From CAVRQM01 sp963838805 (GTDB lineage Bacteria > Pseudomonadota > Alphaproteobacteria > Acetobacterales > Acetobacteraceae), in contig CAWISK010000013.1 of assembly GCA_963838805.1 (NCBI GenBank), positions 1 to 64,000 of the forward strand: 64,000 bases of DNA. The letters run 5' to 3'. Shown here piece after piece: positions 21,757 to 30,833 of this stretch. A model generated the notes under the pieces. The model did no database searches. It saw nothing but the letters and a program-made list of their open reading frames with translations, and was not told the DNA's origin. The position numbers were made by a program, and so were the translations under genes. How positions within the stretch are numbered: the stretch's first letter is position 1; every line of letters begins with the position of its first letter.

Positions 21757-22593
21757 ATTCGTGCGCTGCTGTACCACGCCGGCATGCTGCGCAAGGCGGG
21801 CATCGCGGCACCGCCCGCGACGTGGGACGCCCTGCTCACCGATTCGGCGAAGATCAAGCAGGCGACCGGCAAGGACGGGTTCGGTATCGCTGCCATCGGG
21901 GTCCGCTCGCCGCAGGAGCTGATCATGTATCTGGCCCAGCAGGGTGTTTCCCTCGCCGTGCCGACCAAGGACGGCAAGTACCGCAACACCTGGGGCGAGC
22001 ACCCGGCCGAGATGCAGGGGGCCACCAAGGTATTCGCCTTCTACCGCAGCCTGCTTGACCAGCACGCGATCCCGTCCGACGCGACCGGCTGGGGCTGGGA
22101 GGAGGAGGACACCAATTTCGCGCTTGGCCAGTACGCCATGGTGATCGATGGGCCATGGATGGAGAGCCGCGAGCAGCAGAACCCGAAGGAGATGGCCGAC
22201 GTCGCGATCACGGCACCGCCGACCAGCGACAAGCAGGCGACATTCTTCGAGATCAACCCGTTCTACGTCTTCAAGGCGACTGCGCACCCACAGCAGACAC
22301 TGGAACTGGCGGCGTTCCTGACCGGCAAGCAGTTCCAGCAGGCGGTGCATCCGCAGAACTCGCCGCGCATGGACGTGAGCAGCGCCAACAAATGGGGCCA
22401 GGACTTCATGAAGCTGGCGCCGACCGGGGTGGTGTTCCCGCCGGTCCCGCTGGGCGGCATCACGCGCGACATGCAGCAGGCGATCGGCCGCGTGCTGCTG
22501 AAGGACGAGGCGCCGGCGAGTGTCGCGAAGTGGCTTGGCGGAGCGATCAACCGCGATCTGCGCCAGGCCGGGCAACTCGGCGCCGCGGGCTGA
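21757..22593 (+). pseudogene. Sugar ABC transporter solute-binding protein, N-terminal third lost
   Basis: Extracellular family-1 binding protein. The remaining ~278 residues start at the strand normally found ~130 residues in (IRALLYHAGMLRKAGIAAPP, then TWDALLTDSAK) and run to a normal C-terminus (VAKWLGGAINRDLRQAGQL). FALGQYAMVIDGPWMES is the typical core. Signal peptide and first lobe are missing, and no start codon fits. The permease genes follow directly. Confidence 0.85.
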
Positions 22594-22597
22594 ACGG

Positions 22598-23575
22598 ATG
22601 CGGGCGGCAATCGCCCCTCTGGTACAGGGCCGGCCAGCGGCACGGCCGGCGCGCGCCGGCCGAAGCCCGGGCCGTGCCGCCCAGACGTACCGCACGGCGC
22701 TGCTGTTCCTGACACCGGCGGCGTTGTTCTTCTTGGTGCTGATCGCCTATCCGCTGCTGCGCGTGCTATGGCTGTCGTTCCACTACGCCGACCTCGTGAA
22801 CCCGACCGTCAGCGGCTTCGCCGGTTTCGACAACTTCGCGACCGTGCTGGGCGACGAGGAGTTCGTGTCCTCGCTCTGGCACACCGTGGAATGGACGGTG
22901 CTGTCGGTCGCCGGCGAGTATGCACTGGGCTTGATCGCCGCACTGGCGCTGGCGCAGCCGGTGCGGTTCCGTGCGGCATTTCGGGCCATCGTCATCATCC
23001 CCTGGTTGATCCCGATCGTCGTTGCCGGTCTGGACTGGAGCTGGATGCTGGCACCGGAATACGGCGTCCTTAACCTGTGGCTGGTCAAGCTCGGGATCCT
23101 GCACCGTCCGTATTTCTTCCTGGGCCGCATTGACTCGGCATTGCTGACGGTCACTTTCGTCAACATCTGGCGCAGCTTTCCGTTCTATGCGGTCAGCCTG
23201 CTGGCCGCCTTGCAGGCAATCCCGCGCGACCTGCACGAGGCGGCGGCCATCGACGGCGCCGGCACCTGGCGCCGCTTTCGCGTCATCACGCTGCCACATC
23301 TGCGCGGCGTGTCGCTGACGCTGATCTTCCTGCATGTGGTGTGGACCGCGATCAATTTCGACTTCATCTGGGTCATGACGCAGGGTGGCCCGCTCGCCGC
23401 GTCCGAGACGCTGCCAATCCTGATCTACCGCTATGCCATGCAGAACTTTGACGTGGGCGCCGCCTGCGCGTTGGCGAGCATGATGCTGGGCTTCATGGCT
23501 ACCATGTTCTTCGTCTACTACTACGCGGCCCTGCGCCGCCGGGACGGTCGCGCCGCGGGGGCCGGCGCATGGTGA
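22598..23575 (+). CDS. Sugar ABC transporter permease (MalF/UgpA-like)
   Basis: Inner-membrane subunit of a carbohydrate importer; 325 residues from the ATG four bases after the binding-protein stop. The first helix follows an Arg-rich cytoplasmic stretch. EAAAIDGAGTWRRFRVITLP (~res 222) is the EAA loop that docks the ATPase. The 3' end overlaps the next permease gene. No ATPase gene is in this cluster, so it would have to share one (MsiK-like) from elsewhere. Confidence 0.9.
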   Translation: MRAAIAPLVQGRPAARPARAGRSPGRAAQTYRTALLFLTPAALFFLVLIAYPLLRVLWLSFHYADLVNPTVSGFAGFDNFATVLGDEEFVSSLWHTVEWTVLSVAGEYALGLIAALALAQPVRFRAAFRAIVIIPWLIPIVVAGLDWSWMLAPEYGVLNLWLVKLGILHRPYFFLGRIDSALLTVTFVNIWRSFPFYAVSLLAALQAIPRDLHEAAAIDGAGTWRRFRVITLPHLRGVSLTLIFLHVVWTAINFDFIWVMTQGGPLAASETLPILIYRYAMQNFDVGAACALASMMLGFMATMFFVYYYAALRRRDGRAAGAGAW

Positions 23576-24407
23576 TCGGCCGATCCCGGCGGATCGCCTA
23601 TGCCGCGAGCAGCTATGCCGTGCTCATCCCGCTCGGCGTGTTCTGCCTGTTCCCGTTCCTGTGGATGCTGGATACGGCGCTGAAGCCGTATCACGAGGTG
23701 CTGACCGGCCATCCGACATTCCTGATAGCCGCGCCCACGCTCGACAATTTCCGCAACGTGCTGGTGCACTCGCCGATCCCGATCTATTTTCGCAACAGTG
23801 TGGTTGTGGGCGTGGCGACCACGCTGGTCACGTTGATCGTCTCGATCTTTTGCAGCTACGTACTGAGCCGCTGGCCTCGGCTGCGGCCGGCGCAGGCGGT
23901 CGGCGGCGCATTGGTGCTGTCGCAGATGGTGCCGGGCGTGCTGCTGCTGGTGCCGCTTTACATCCTGATGCGCTCGCTGCACCTGCTCAGCACCTATGCT
24001 GCGCTGATCCTGACCTATTGCACCTTTGCCATCCCGCCTGCGTCTTTCTGCTGAAAAGCTTCTTCGACACCATCCCGCGTGAGTTGGAGAAGGCGGCCGA
24101 GCTGGATGGCTGCCGGCGGATCGGGTTCATCTTGCGCGTGCTGCTGCCACTATCCACGCCCGGTCTGCTGGCGATCGGTCTGTTCGTGTTCGTGACCGCC
24201 TGGAACGAGTTCATGTTCGGCTACGTGCTGATCGATGACGAGGCGCGGCGCACGCTGACGCCGGGCATCATGATCTTCAGAGGCATATGACGATTGGGGC
24301 AGTCTGATGGCGGCTTCGGCGATCTGCGTGCTGCCGGTTGCCGTCTGCTTCATCTGGTTGCAGCGGCTGCTGGTGCAGGGTCTTGCCGCGGGCGCGGTCA
24401 AGGGCTG
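23569..24407 (+). CDS. Sugar ABC transporter permease (MalG-like), two frameshifts
   Basis: About 279 residues after restoring one missing C near 24040 and fixing a second shift near 24285. FPFLWMLDTALKPYHEV marks helix 1; the EAA loop reads ELEKAAELDGCRRIGF; FVTAWNEFMFGYVL is the usual late helix. It ends LQRLLVQGLAAGAVKG, the common tail of this family. It overlaps the MalF-like gene. With the truncated binding protein upstream, the importer is probably not functional as encoded. Confidence 0.8.
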
Positions 24408-24498
24408 ATCGGGGAGAAGCCAGCGACTGCCCGAACCGCGCATCGACGGGACCGCCCGGCGCTGGTAGAGGGGCGAGCCTCGCACCGGAGGCATTCCG

Positions 24499-25980
24499 TT
24501 GACCAGCCTTGCACCCGACCCGACCACGCCGTTCCTATCGCCCGATCAGGCGGTCGATCGCCTGTCCGAGCTGCACCTTCAGGCTACCCAATCCCTGCGC
24601 GAGGCGCTGGCCCGCTTCGCCAGCACGGGGAGGCCGCCGACCGAGGCCGAGAGTGCCCGGTTCCGCTATCCGGAGCTGCGCCTGTCCTGGACCCCCGCCG
24701 GGCCGATGCCCACGCCGCGCCGGGCCTGGGCCAAGTTCCAGGAGCCGGGCCACTACGCCACCACGATCACTCAGCCCGCGCATTTCCGCCGCTATCTGCT
24801 GGAGCAGCTGACCCCGCTCGCCGAGGAATACGGCGCGCGCATCAGCGTCGGTCGCAGCGAGCAGGCGCTGCCCTACCCGTACGTGCTGGAGAGCGGTGAC
24901 GAGTTCGCCGTGGGCGGTCGCTCGGCCGCCGAGCTCGCGCGATATTTCCCGACACCGCTGCTATCGACGGTGGGCGACGAGATTGCCGATGGGCTCTGGG
25001 ATCTGGCGGGCGACCGGCCGCGGCCGCTGGCACTCTTCGACGCGGTGCGGGTGGATTATTCGCTGCGCCGCCTTACCCACTACACCGGCACTGACTGGCG
25101 CTGCGTGCAGCCCTGGATCCTGCTCACGAATTATCAGCGTTACGTCGATCAGTTCGTCGAATGGGGCATGGCCGAGCTGGCGTCCGCGGACGGCGCGCAT
25201 GAGCAGCTTGTGCTGCCGGGCGGCGGGGTGGTGCGGCGCGGCATGGATGAAGACGCGGCGCGGGCGCTGGTGGCGGCCGCGCCGTGGCATCGCTTCCAGA
25301 TGCCCGCCTATCACCTGCTGCGCCAGGGCGGCGCGCACGGCGTCAGTATCGTCAATATCGGCGTGGGGCCGGCCAATGCCAAGAACATCACCGATCATCT
25401 GGCGGTGCTGCGCCCCCATTGCTGGCTCATCATCGGCCATTGCGGCGGGCTGCGGCAAAGCCAGTCGATCGGCGACTACGTGCTGGCACACGGCTATCTG
25501 CGGCGCGACCGCATCCTGGACGATCTGATCCCGGCCGAAGTGCCGGTTCCGGCACTGGCGGAGGTGCAGGTGGCTCTGCAACGTGCGACGGCACAGGTGA
25601 CGGGCGATGCCGGCGAAGCGCTGAAGCGGCGCCTGCGCACCGGCACGGTGGTCAGCTATGACGACCGCAACTGGGAACTGCGCTGGTCGCAGGAGCGCAG
25701 ACGGATCAATCTGTCGCGCGCCATCGCGGTGGATATGGAGAGCGGTACGCTGGCAGCACAGGGCTACCGGCTGCGGGTGCCGTACGGCACCCTGCTGTGT
25801 GTCTCCGACAAGCCGCTACACGGCGAGATCAAGCTGCCTGGCGCGGCCAGCGCGTTCTATCAGCGCGCGGTGGGCGAGCATTTGGCGATCGGCCTGGCGG
25901 CGCTGGATCTGCTGCGCGCCGACATGGGCGGGCTGCACTCGCGCAAGCTGCGCAGCTTCGACGAGCCGCCGTTTCGTTGA
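24499..25980 (+). CDS. amn: AMP nucleosidase
   Basis: Hydrolyses AMP to adenine and ribose 5-phosphate. 493 residues, close to the E. coli enzyme. The N-terminal half carries the Amn-specific domain (TDWRCVQPWILLTNYQRYVD; ARISVGRSEQALPYPYVLE). The C-terminal half is the phosphorylase-like fold with IVNIGVGPANAKNITDHL, IIGHCGGLRQSQSIGDYVLA and AVDMESGTLAAQGYRLRVP, where the Glu and Asp bind ribose and base. The TTG start follows a GGAGG-like site. It stands alone between an importer cluster and a convergent gene. Confidence 0.95.
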   Translation: MTSLAPDPTTPFLSPDQAVDRLSELHLQATQSLREALARFASTGRPPTEAESARFRYPELRLSWTPAGPMPTPRRAWAKFQEPGHYATTITQPAHFRRYLLEQLTPLAEEYGARISVGRSEQALPYPYVLESGDEFAVGGRSAAELARYFPTPLLSTVGDEIADGLWDLAGDRPRPLALFDAVRVDYSLRRLTHYTGTDWRCVQPWILLTNYQRYVDQFVEWGMAELASADGAHEQLVLPGGGVVRRGMDEDAARALVAAAPWHRFQMPAYHLLRQGGAHGVSIVNIGVGPANAKNITDHLAVLRPHCWLIIGHCGGLRQSQSIGDYVLAHGYLRRDRILDDLIPAEVPVPALAEVQVALQRATAQVTGDAGEALKRRLRTGTVVSYDDRNWELRWSQERRRINLSRAIAVDMESGTLAAQGYRLRVPYGTLLCVSDKPLHGEIKLPGAASAFYQRAVGEHLAIGLAALDLLRADMGGLHSRKLRSFDEPPFR

Positions 25981-26001
25981 CGCCGGCGGCAGCGTGGCGG
26001 G

Positions 26002-27903
26002 TCAGCGGTCCGGCAGCCACAGGGCCGGTTGATTCTTGGCCCGGTGCAGAGAGTGGGCCACGAGTAGGCCGTTATCCGCATAGGTTCCGACAACCAGGAC
26101 CGCGCTGCCCGTGGCAGGATTGGGAACGTCGCCACCGCGACCGATGGCGGTAGTGTCGGCCAGCAGCAGTGCTCCGGTCCGCTTGCGGATGGTCAGCACG
26201 GAGCTGTTGGCCGCTTGCACTCGGCCAAAGATAGCGTGCTCGCCTGGCCGGAGAACCAGCCTGGACGCGGCGATCCGGTTCGCTGCCGCCCGGGCCGCAT
26301 CCATCCTGGCCCGGGCTGCGGGCCTGATATGATCGCCCAGGCCGAAAATCGTGAGTTCGCGATCGCTGGCGACATAGACCCGCCCATTCGCCACGGTCGG
26401 CACGAGGTCGGCGTCGGCCCCCACGTTTGGCCAGGTGCCGGCAACTGACGAGTAGATGACGGTTCCGGTCGAGGGATCGATGGCGAACAATCTCACATCC
26501 GCCGGATCGCTGTCGGTCGGCCGGCCCACGGCCCAGATGATGGCGCTGCCGGGCTGCTCCTGATTTGAGGAGATGCTGGTGAAAAACCCGCCATCCTGGC
26601 CGGTGGTGATCGTTGTCCGTTTGTCCTGTGTGAGTGCCGCCGACGATGTCGAGGTGTGAAGCACCCAGGTCGTCACGGCATTGCCGCCGCTGGTGACGAG
26701 ACGTGCCACACCGTCGGAGCCCACGAAATAGGATGGGCCGCAAAAGCACGGTCCCACTTGATATGCCGCGAGCGGTGCGCCGCGACGTTGTGCGCGGTCG
26801 AGCAGGTACAGCCAACCGTCCTTGCCCGCCGCGGCAACAAGTGTCGGCATGCCGGGCTGGCCGGGCAGCAGAATTGCGCCGCCCGCGCCGAAGTCGAGAT
26901 CGCGTTGATCAAGTATGCTTTCGTCGCTTGGCGTGAACACCGCTCGCGCCAGTGACAAATCGGGCGAGACGCGCACCACGCTCTCGGCCATGTTCTCCAG
27001 CGCGTTGTACGTGGTCCCGCTGCGGTCCGAATTGCCGGTGACGAAGTAGATCGGCGCATTCGGCCCCGCGGCTGACGGCCCGTAGCCCGACATCCAGATC
27101 GATGACAGGAACATGTGACCTGGCGCCGTCGCTCGCTCGTCGGTGAGTTCGTCATTCGCGAGCGGCGTCAGCGAGGGCACGTGCCAACCAAGCAGCCATC
27201 CCCTGGATACGGCGTTTTTGTCGCAATAGCTCGAGAAGGCAACATAGATGGCGGAGCCTGACAATAGGAGCGCCGAGCGCTGCCGCGCATTGGCCGCGGC
27301 GAACACGTAGCGCGAACCATCCGTAAGCTGATGCGCTGCGCGGATCACCACCGGTGCCACGATATCCTGAAAGCTGTCCAGGGCGAGCTCATGCAGCCGA
27401 TACACCGGGACGTCGTTCTCATAATTGTCGGTAACCAGATAGAGGGCGTTGTCTGCAATCGAGATCGCCGGGGTCGAGGCGATTCCGACGTTGGGTCCGT
27501 TGTCGGGACAGGTCGAGAGGGACGATTGCGGTACCGGCGTGCCGAGCTGGCGCCTCAGCAGCACGGCGCCGCTGAAGGCGTCGATGCCGTACACGGTATC
27601 GTTCTCGGTCACGACGTAGACGACGTTATGCGTGCCCTGTCCGACGATCGACTGGTGGGTGACGACCAGCGGCTGTGCATCCACCTGCTCGTCCAGCACG
27701 ACGGAGTGTTGCAGGCCGAACTGGCCGCTGCCGACGGTGGCGACGGTGAGGCTCGTCTCACGCGGATTCCAGCCGGTGCGCAACGTGTCGTTGTGATAGT
27801 CCGTGACCGATGCCGCCAACCCCAGAATGGGCCACATGCATAGGGCCGCCGCTACTGCGATCACCCGGATGCGTGCTGCCGAAGGCGTGCTTTCGTCGGT
27901 CAT
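26002..27903 (-). CDS. Secreted PQQ-like beta-propeller protein
   Basis: 633 residues. An N-terminal hydrophobic stretch (VIAVAAALCMWPILGLAAS) looks like a signal peptide. YHNDTLRTGWNPRETSL opens a propeller of the quinoprotein-dehydrogenase/PQQ-repeat type: repeated blades with VVYVVTENDTVYGIDAFSGA and KDGWLYLLDRAQ. The cysteine pair CFCG resembles the vicinal disulfide region of PQQ dehydrogenases, but the metal-binding catalytic set is not evident, so enzymatic activity is doubtful. The ~70 residues at the C-terminus are outside the propeller. Function unknown; no operon partners. Confidence 0.75.
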   Translation of the reverse strand: MTDESTPSAARIRVIAVAAALCMWPILGLAASVTDYHNDTLRTGWNPRETSLTVATVGSGQFGLQHSVVLDEQVDAQPLVVTHQSIVGQGTHNVVYVVTENDTVYGIDAFSGAVLLRRQLGTPVPQSSLSTCPDNGPNVGIASTPAISIADNALYLVTDNYENDVPVYRLHELALDSFQDIVAPVVIRAAHQLTDGSRYVFAAANARQRSALLLSGSAIYVAFSSYCDKNAVSRGWLLGWHVPSLTPLANDELTDERATAPGHMFLSSIWMSGYGPSAAGPNAPIYFVTGNSDRSGTTYNALENMAESVVRVSPDLSLARAVFTPSDESILDQRDLDFGAGGAILLPGQPGMPTLVAAAGKDGWLYLLDRAQRRGAPLAAYQVGPCFCGPSYFVGSDGVARLVTSGGNAVTTWVLHTSTSSAALTQDKRTTITTGQDGGFFTSISSNQEQPGSAIIWAVGRPTDSDPADVRLFAIDPSTGTVIYSSVAGTWPNVGADADLVPTVANGRVYVASDRELTIFGLGDHIRPAARARMDAARAAANRIAASRLVLRPGEHAIFGRVQAANSSVLTIRKRTGALLLADTTAIGRGGDVPNPATGSAVLVVGTYADNGLLVAHSLHRAKNQPALWLPDR

Positions 27904-28141
27904 GGCAGATCCATGTGCTGCGAGTGCTGCGTTGCACCGAAGATCGGAACGAAAGGACAGTGCGGCGCGGTCAGGTGCCGTGCTTCAGGGATGTCGGTTC
28001 TTCGGCAGCCGTGAAGGGCCGGCCACGAGGGATCCGGCATGGAGTGGTGGCCGGCTTAATCCGGTCCAATGCGACAATGAATATCGCTTGGCAAGAATTA
28101 ACGAATCGAATATCTATCCAATGCAAACACAATCGTCATCG
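27904..28141. other. AT-richer intergenic region
   Basis: About 270 nt lie between the start of the PQQ-like gene (left) and the 3' end of the DUF2066-like gene (right). It is clearly richer in A and T from about 28060 to 28150. It should hold the PQQ-like gene's promoter. No RNA gene is recognised. Confidence 0.4.
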
Positions 28142-28173
28142 CTAACGAAAGAGTGACCGCGTCGGCGAACCAC

Positions 28174-29002
28174 TCACTCGGTCGATTGCGTCCCGTGCGG
28201 CGGATGGCCGCTGACCAGGCCCAGCGCACCGCTCACCGCCAGGCCGAACGCCGCGTCGAACCCCACGCCGGAGGCGCCCCAATGCGCGGTCCGGCCGTGC
28301 CAACTCGCGTCCCAGTTGGCGATCCAGCCATGTGCCGCGTCGCTCCAGGCGAGTGTGCCGGTGATCGGCAGCAAATCGGGATCGGCGAGGGCCGCGCCGT
28401 CCGTGAGGTCCGCCGCGCGCGGGAGGTGCAGGGGCATGAAGAAGTGGTCGGCCGCGTCGGCGAAGGATTCCGGCTGGCCGAAGAAGTGGTAGCCGTCGCT
28501 GGTCAGGACGTAGGTCTGCCGCGCGCCGCGTACCAGCACCACCGGCAGCAGGGTCGGACGCGGGCCGGTATAGGGTGCCTCGCCGAGCTGTCGCAGCGCT
28601 GCGTCGATGCGCGCAGGGCTCAAAGCGCACGGTCAGGTAGTACGGGCGGTCGTAGCTGCCCTCGGAATCGTTGACCTTCAGCCCGGCCATCCGGTCCACG
28701 TAGTCGTAGTCGATGACAAAGCTCTTGGCCTTCTGGCCGAGCGCGGTCACGCGTGGATCCTGCGCGAGCGCGGAGTCGCCTGACACTTTCACCAGCACAT
28801 CGGCCAGGCAGGCGGCCATGCCGGCAGGCCGGCTGCGCATGTCGGTGCCGGTGACGACGACGCGGGCCTCGTACAGATGCAGCGGCGGCGGCTGGGGGTA
28901 GAGATGCGCCGGGCCTGGCGGGGATGCCGCGTGCGCGGTGCCGATCCATCCGGCGATGCACAGGAGGGCAATCCACAGCCGACAGGCCATCCTCGACCTC
29001 AT
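28174..29002 (-). CDS. DUF2066 domain protein, one frameshift
   Basis: About 275 residues with a signal peptide (LWIALLCIAGWIGTAHA). ARVVVTGTDMRSRPAGMAAC, LADVLVKVSGD and YYLTVRFEPARIDAALRQLG (after correction) match the DUF2066 pattern of envelope proteins of unknown role. One extra T near 28619 splits the frame. The start is uncertain between two close Met codons. The gene ends with GHPPHGTQSTE. No functional context. Confidence 0.65.
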
Positions 29003-29065
29003 TCGCAATGCGGCGGACAGCCTGCGGCAGAAACCGGCGCCGGACAAGCGGCAGGCCGGGCCGGG

Positions 29066-29863
29066 TTACGCCAGGACGAAGTATCCTGCGGCTTGCGCCT
29101 CGTGTTCGAGTGCGGTGACAGGCGCGTAGGCTGCGAGATCCAGGATTTCGATACCAGACCAGCCGAGCGGTGAGGCCGATGGGCCGCCGGCAATCTCGGC
29201 CAGGACCGAGCGCAGCGCCGCGAGTTCAGCATCCGGCGTGCCGAGCGCGGTCACAAAGGGCAGGCTGGGCGTGGCGGCGGTCTGCGCGAGGATGCGCGTG
29301 CCCTCCAGCAAGTCGGGCCGATGCCGCGCCGCGAGTCCGTGCGTCACGCAGTCGATCGCGGCGACATCAGCAGCTCCCTCGCACACCGCGCGCAGGCTCT
29401 CCAGGTGCGCGCCGGTTTCCAGCACCGACGAGAAGAACGCACGGCCGCCGGCGAGCGGCGCCACCAACGCCCGCAGCAGGTTCATACCGCTGTTGCTGTC
29501 GCGGCCGTTGACGGCGCAGCGCCGGCCGCGCAGTGCTGCAAGCGACTTTACCGTCTCGGTGTCTCGCACCACGACGAAGCTGCGATGCAGCACGCCCTCG
29601 CATCCGGGAAAGTCATAGACTGGTGCGGCCACCACCCGCAGCGCACCGGCAAACTCGGTCAGCAGCGGATAGCCGCAAGTTTGCGCCAGCAGCAGCGCCG
29701 GATCGCGCCAGATCGCCCGCAGCGGGCGGTGGCGGTCAAGCGTCTCGGGCAGGTCCGCGATCCCAGCCGCGCGCAGATGCGAGCGCAGATCGGCCCAGAG
29801 CGCGTCGTGTTCCGCCGCGAGCCAGGAGAAATCGTACATGCCGAGGCTGGCGGTGCGCGTCAT
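29066..29863 (-). CDS. PhnD-like phosphate/phosphonate-type binding protein
   Basis: 265 residues without a signal peptide, so probably cytoplasmic, unlike true periplasmic PhnD. LGMYDFSWLAAEHDALWADL, AQTCGYPLLTEF and VNGRDSNSGMNLLRALVAP match the PF12974 fold that binds oxyanions or small phosphonates. ETGAHLESLRAVCEGAADVAA is the second-lobe signature. It overlaps the XRE regulator by ATGA, so the two are co-expressed. It may act as a ligand sensor rather than a transporter part. Confidence 0.8.
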   Translation of the reverse strand: MTRTASLGMYDFSWLAAEHDALWADLRSHLRAAGIADLPETLDRHRPLRAIWRDPALLLAQTCGYPLLTEFAGALRVVAAPVYDFPGCEGVLHRSFVVVRDTETVKSLAALRGRRCAVNGRDSNSGMNLLRALVAPLAGGRAFFSSVLETGAHLESLRAVCEGAADVAAIDCVTHGLAARHRPDLLEGTRILAQTAATPSLPFVTALGTPDAELAALRSVLAEIAGGPSASPLGWSGIEILDLAAYAPVTALEHEAQAAGYFVLA

Positions 29864-30714
29864 CGGTCGGGGTCCAGGGTCAGGCGCAACAGGAAGGCCG
29901 GAATGTCAGGCGGCTGTACCACCGCCTCGCGCACCAGCACATCGAAGCGTCGCATCAGCGCGCGGATGTGCTCGGTCCAGGTGAACACGAAATAGATGCC
30001 GCCGACGAAAAGGGCCGCGCGGGCACTGCCGAACACGGTGAACGGCACCGAATAGCAGCGCTTGCGGTCGAACAGGAACAGGCGGAAGCTGGGATAGAGC
30101 TCGCGGCAGAGACTCGCGATTCGCTCGATCTGCTCGATACGGTCGCGCGCGGAAAGCCCGGTCCAGATGCCGCGCCCCTGCGCCAGCTCCTCGATCGCCT
30201 GCACGCAGGCGCAGGCTTCGATCTCTGTATCGGGCTGCTGCAAATAGAGCAGCCGGCTTTCGACGCTGTCCCAACTGCGCGCCGGCGCGTCGCCCGCCGC
30301 GTGGTGATATTCGTGACGCAACACCGCCTGCGTCTTGAGCAAATCCGGGAAGCTGACCGGCACGGTGCGGATCTTGCTGCCGGCCGCCTCCGTCATCCAC
30401 TGGAACATGCGATCATCGATCGGCACGTCCTCGTGCGGCTCGATCTGCATGACCTCGCCCAGGCTCGCAGCGCCCGGATGCTCGCGCTGCGACAGGCCGA
30501 GCAGCCAGTCGGCCGAGACGCCGCAGGCGATGGAGATGGTTGCCAGCGTCTCGGCGCGCGGCAGGCGCGGGCTGGCATCGCTCAGCAACTGCGCGAGCGT
30601 GGAACGGTCCAGGCCCACGGCGCGCGAGAAGCTCGACTGGTTCATGCCGCGCTGCGCCATGACAGTCAGCAGCCGGTCGCGGAATCCGAGGGCCGAGGGA
30701 CGCGAGGGATTCAC
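29860..30714 (-). CDS. XRE-family transcriptional regulator with C-terminal sensor domain
   Basis: 284 residues from a GTG start (VNPSRPSALGFRDRL). The helix-turn-helix lies at ~res 10-65 (MAQRGMNQSSFSRAVGLDR, then TLATISIACGVSADWLLGLS). The C-terminal ~200 residues (LLKTQAVLRHEYHH; RIASLCRELYPSFRLFLFD) are a domain often fused to XRE regulators; function not known to me. It lies divergent from the desaturase gene, which it probably controls, and upstream of the PhnD-like gene. Confidence 0.8.
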   Translation of the reverse strand: MNPSRPSALGFRDRLLTVMAQRGMNQSSFSRAVGLDRSTLAQLLSDASPRLPRAETLATISIACGVSADWLLGLSQREHPGAASLGEVMQIEPHEDVPIDDRMFQWMTEAAGSKIRTVPVSFPDLLKTQAVLRHEYHHAAGDAPARSWDSVESRLLYLQQPDTEIEACACVQAIEELAQGRGIWTGLSARDRIEQIERIASLCRELYPSFRLFLFDRKRCYSVPFTVFGSARAALFVGGIYFVFTWTEHIRALMRRFDVLVREAVVQPPDIPAFLLRLTLDPDR

Positions 30715-30833
30715 GTCTTCTACAGACCTGTTCGTTTGGTAAGCATGTGCGGTTATAGCGCGACATCTCGGACATTTCAACGCAACCGGCGCTGCTGTAG
30801 AACAAACTTCGAAGACACTGAGAGGGCAGGGTT
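30715..30833. promoter_or_regulatory. Divergent promoter XRE / desaturase
   Basis: 119 nt, AT-richer than its surroundings, with CTGTTCGTTTGGTAAGCATG near the regulator side. Probable binding region of the XRE protein; the operator is not defined. Confidence 0.45.

Noticed and set aside
26002..27903. Quinoprotein alcohol dehydrogenase
   Set aside because: The propeller is there, but the catalytic Asp and calcium-site pattern and a cytochrome partner are not evident.
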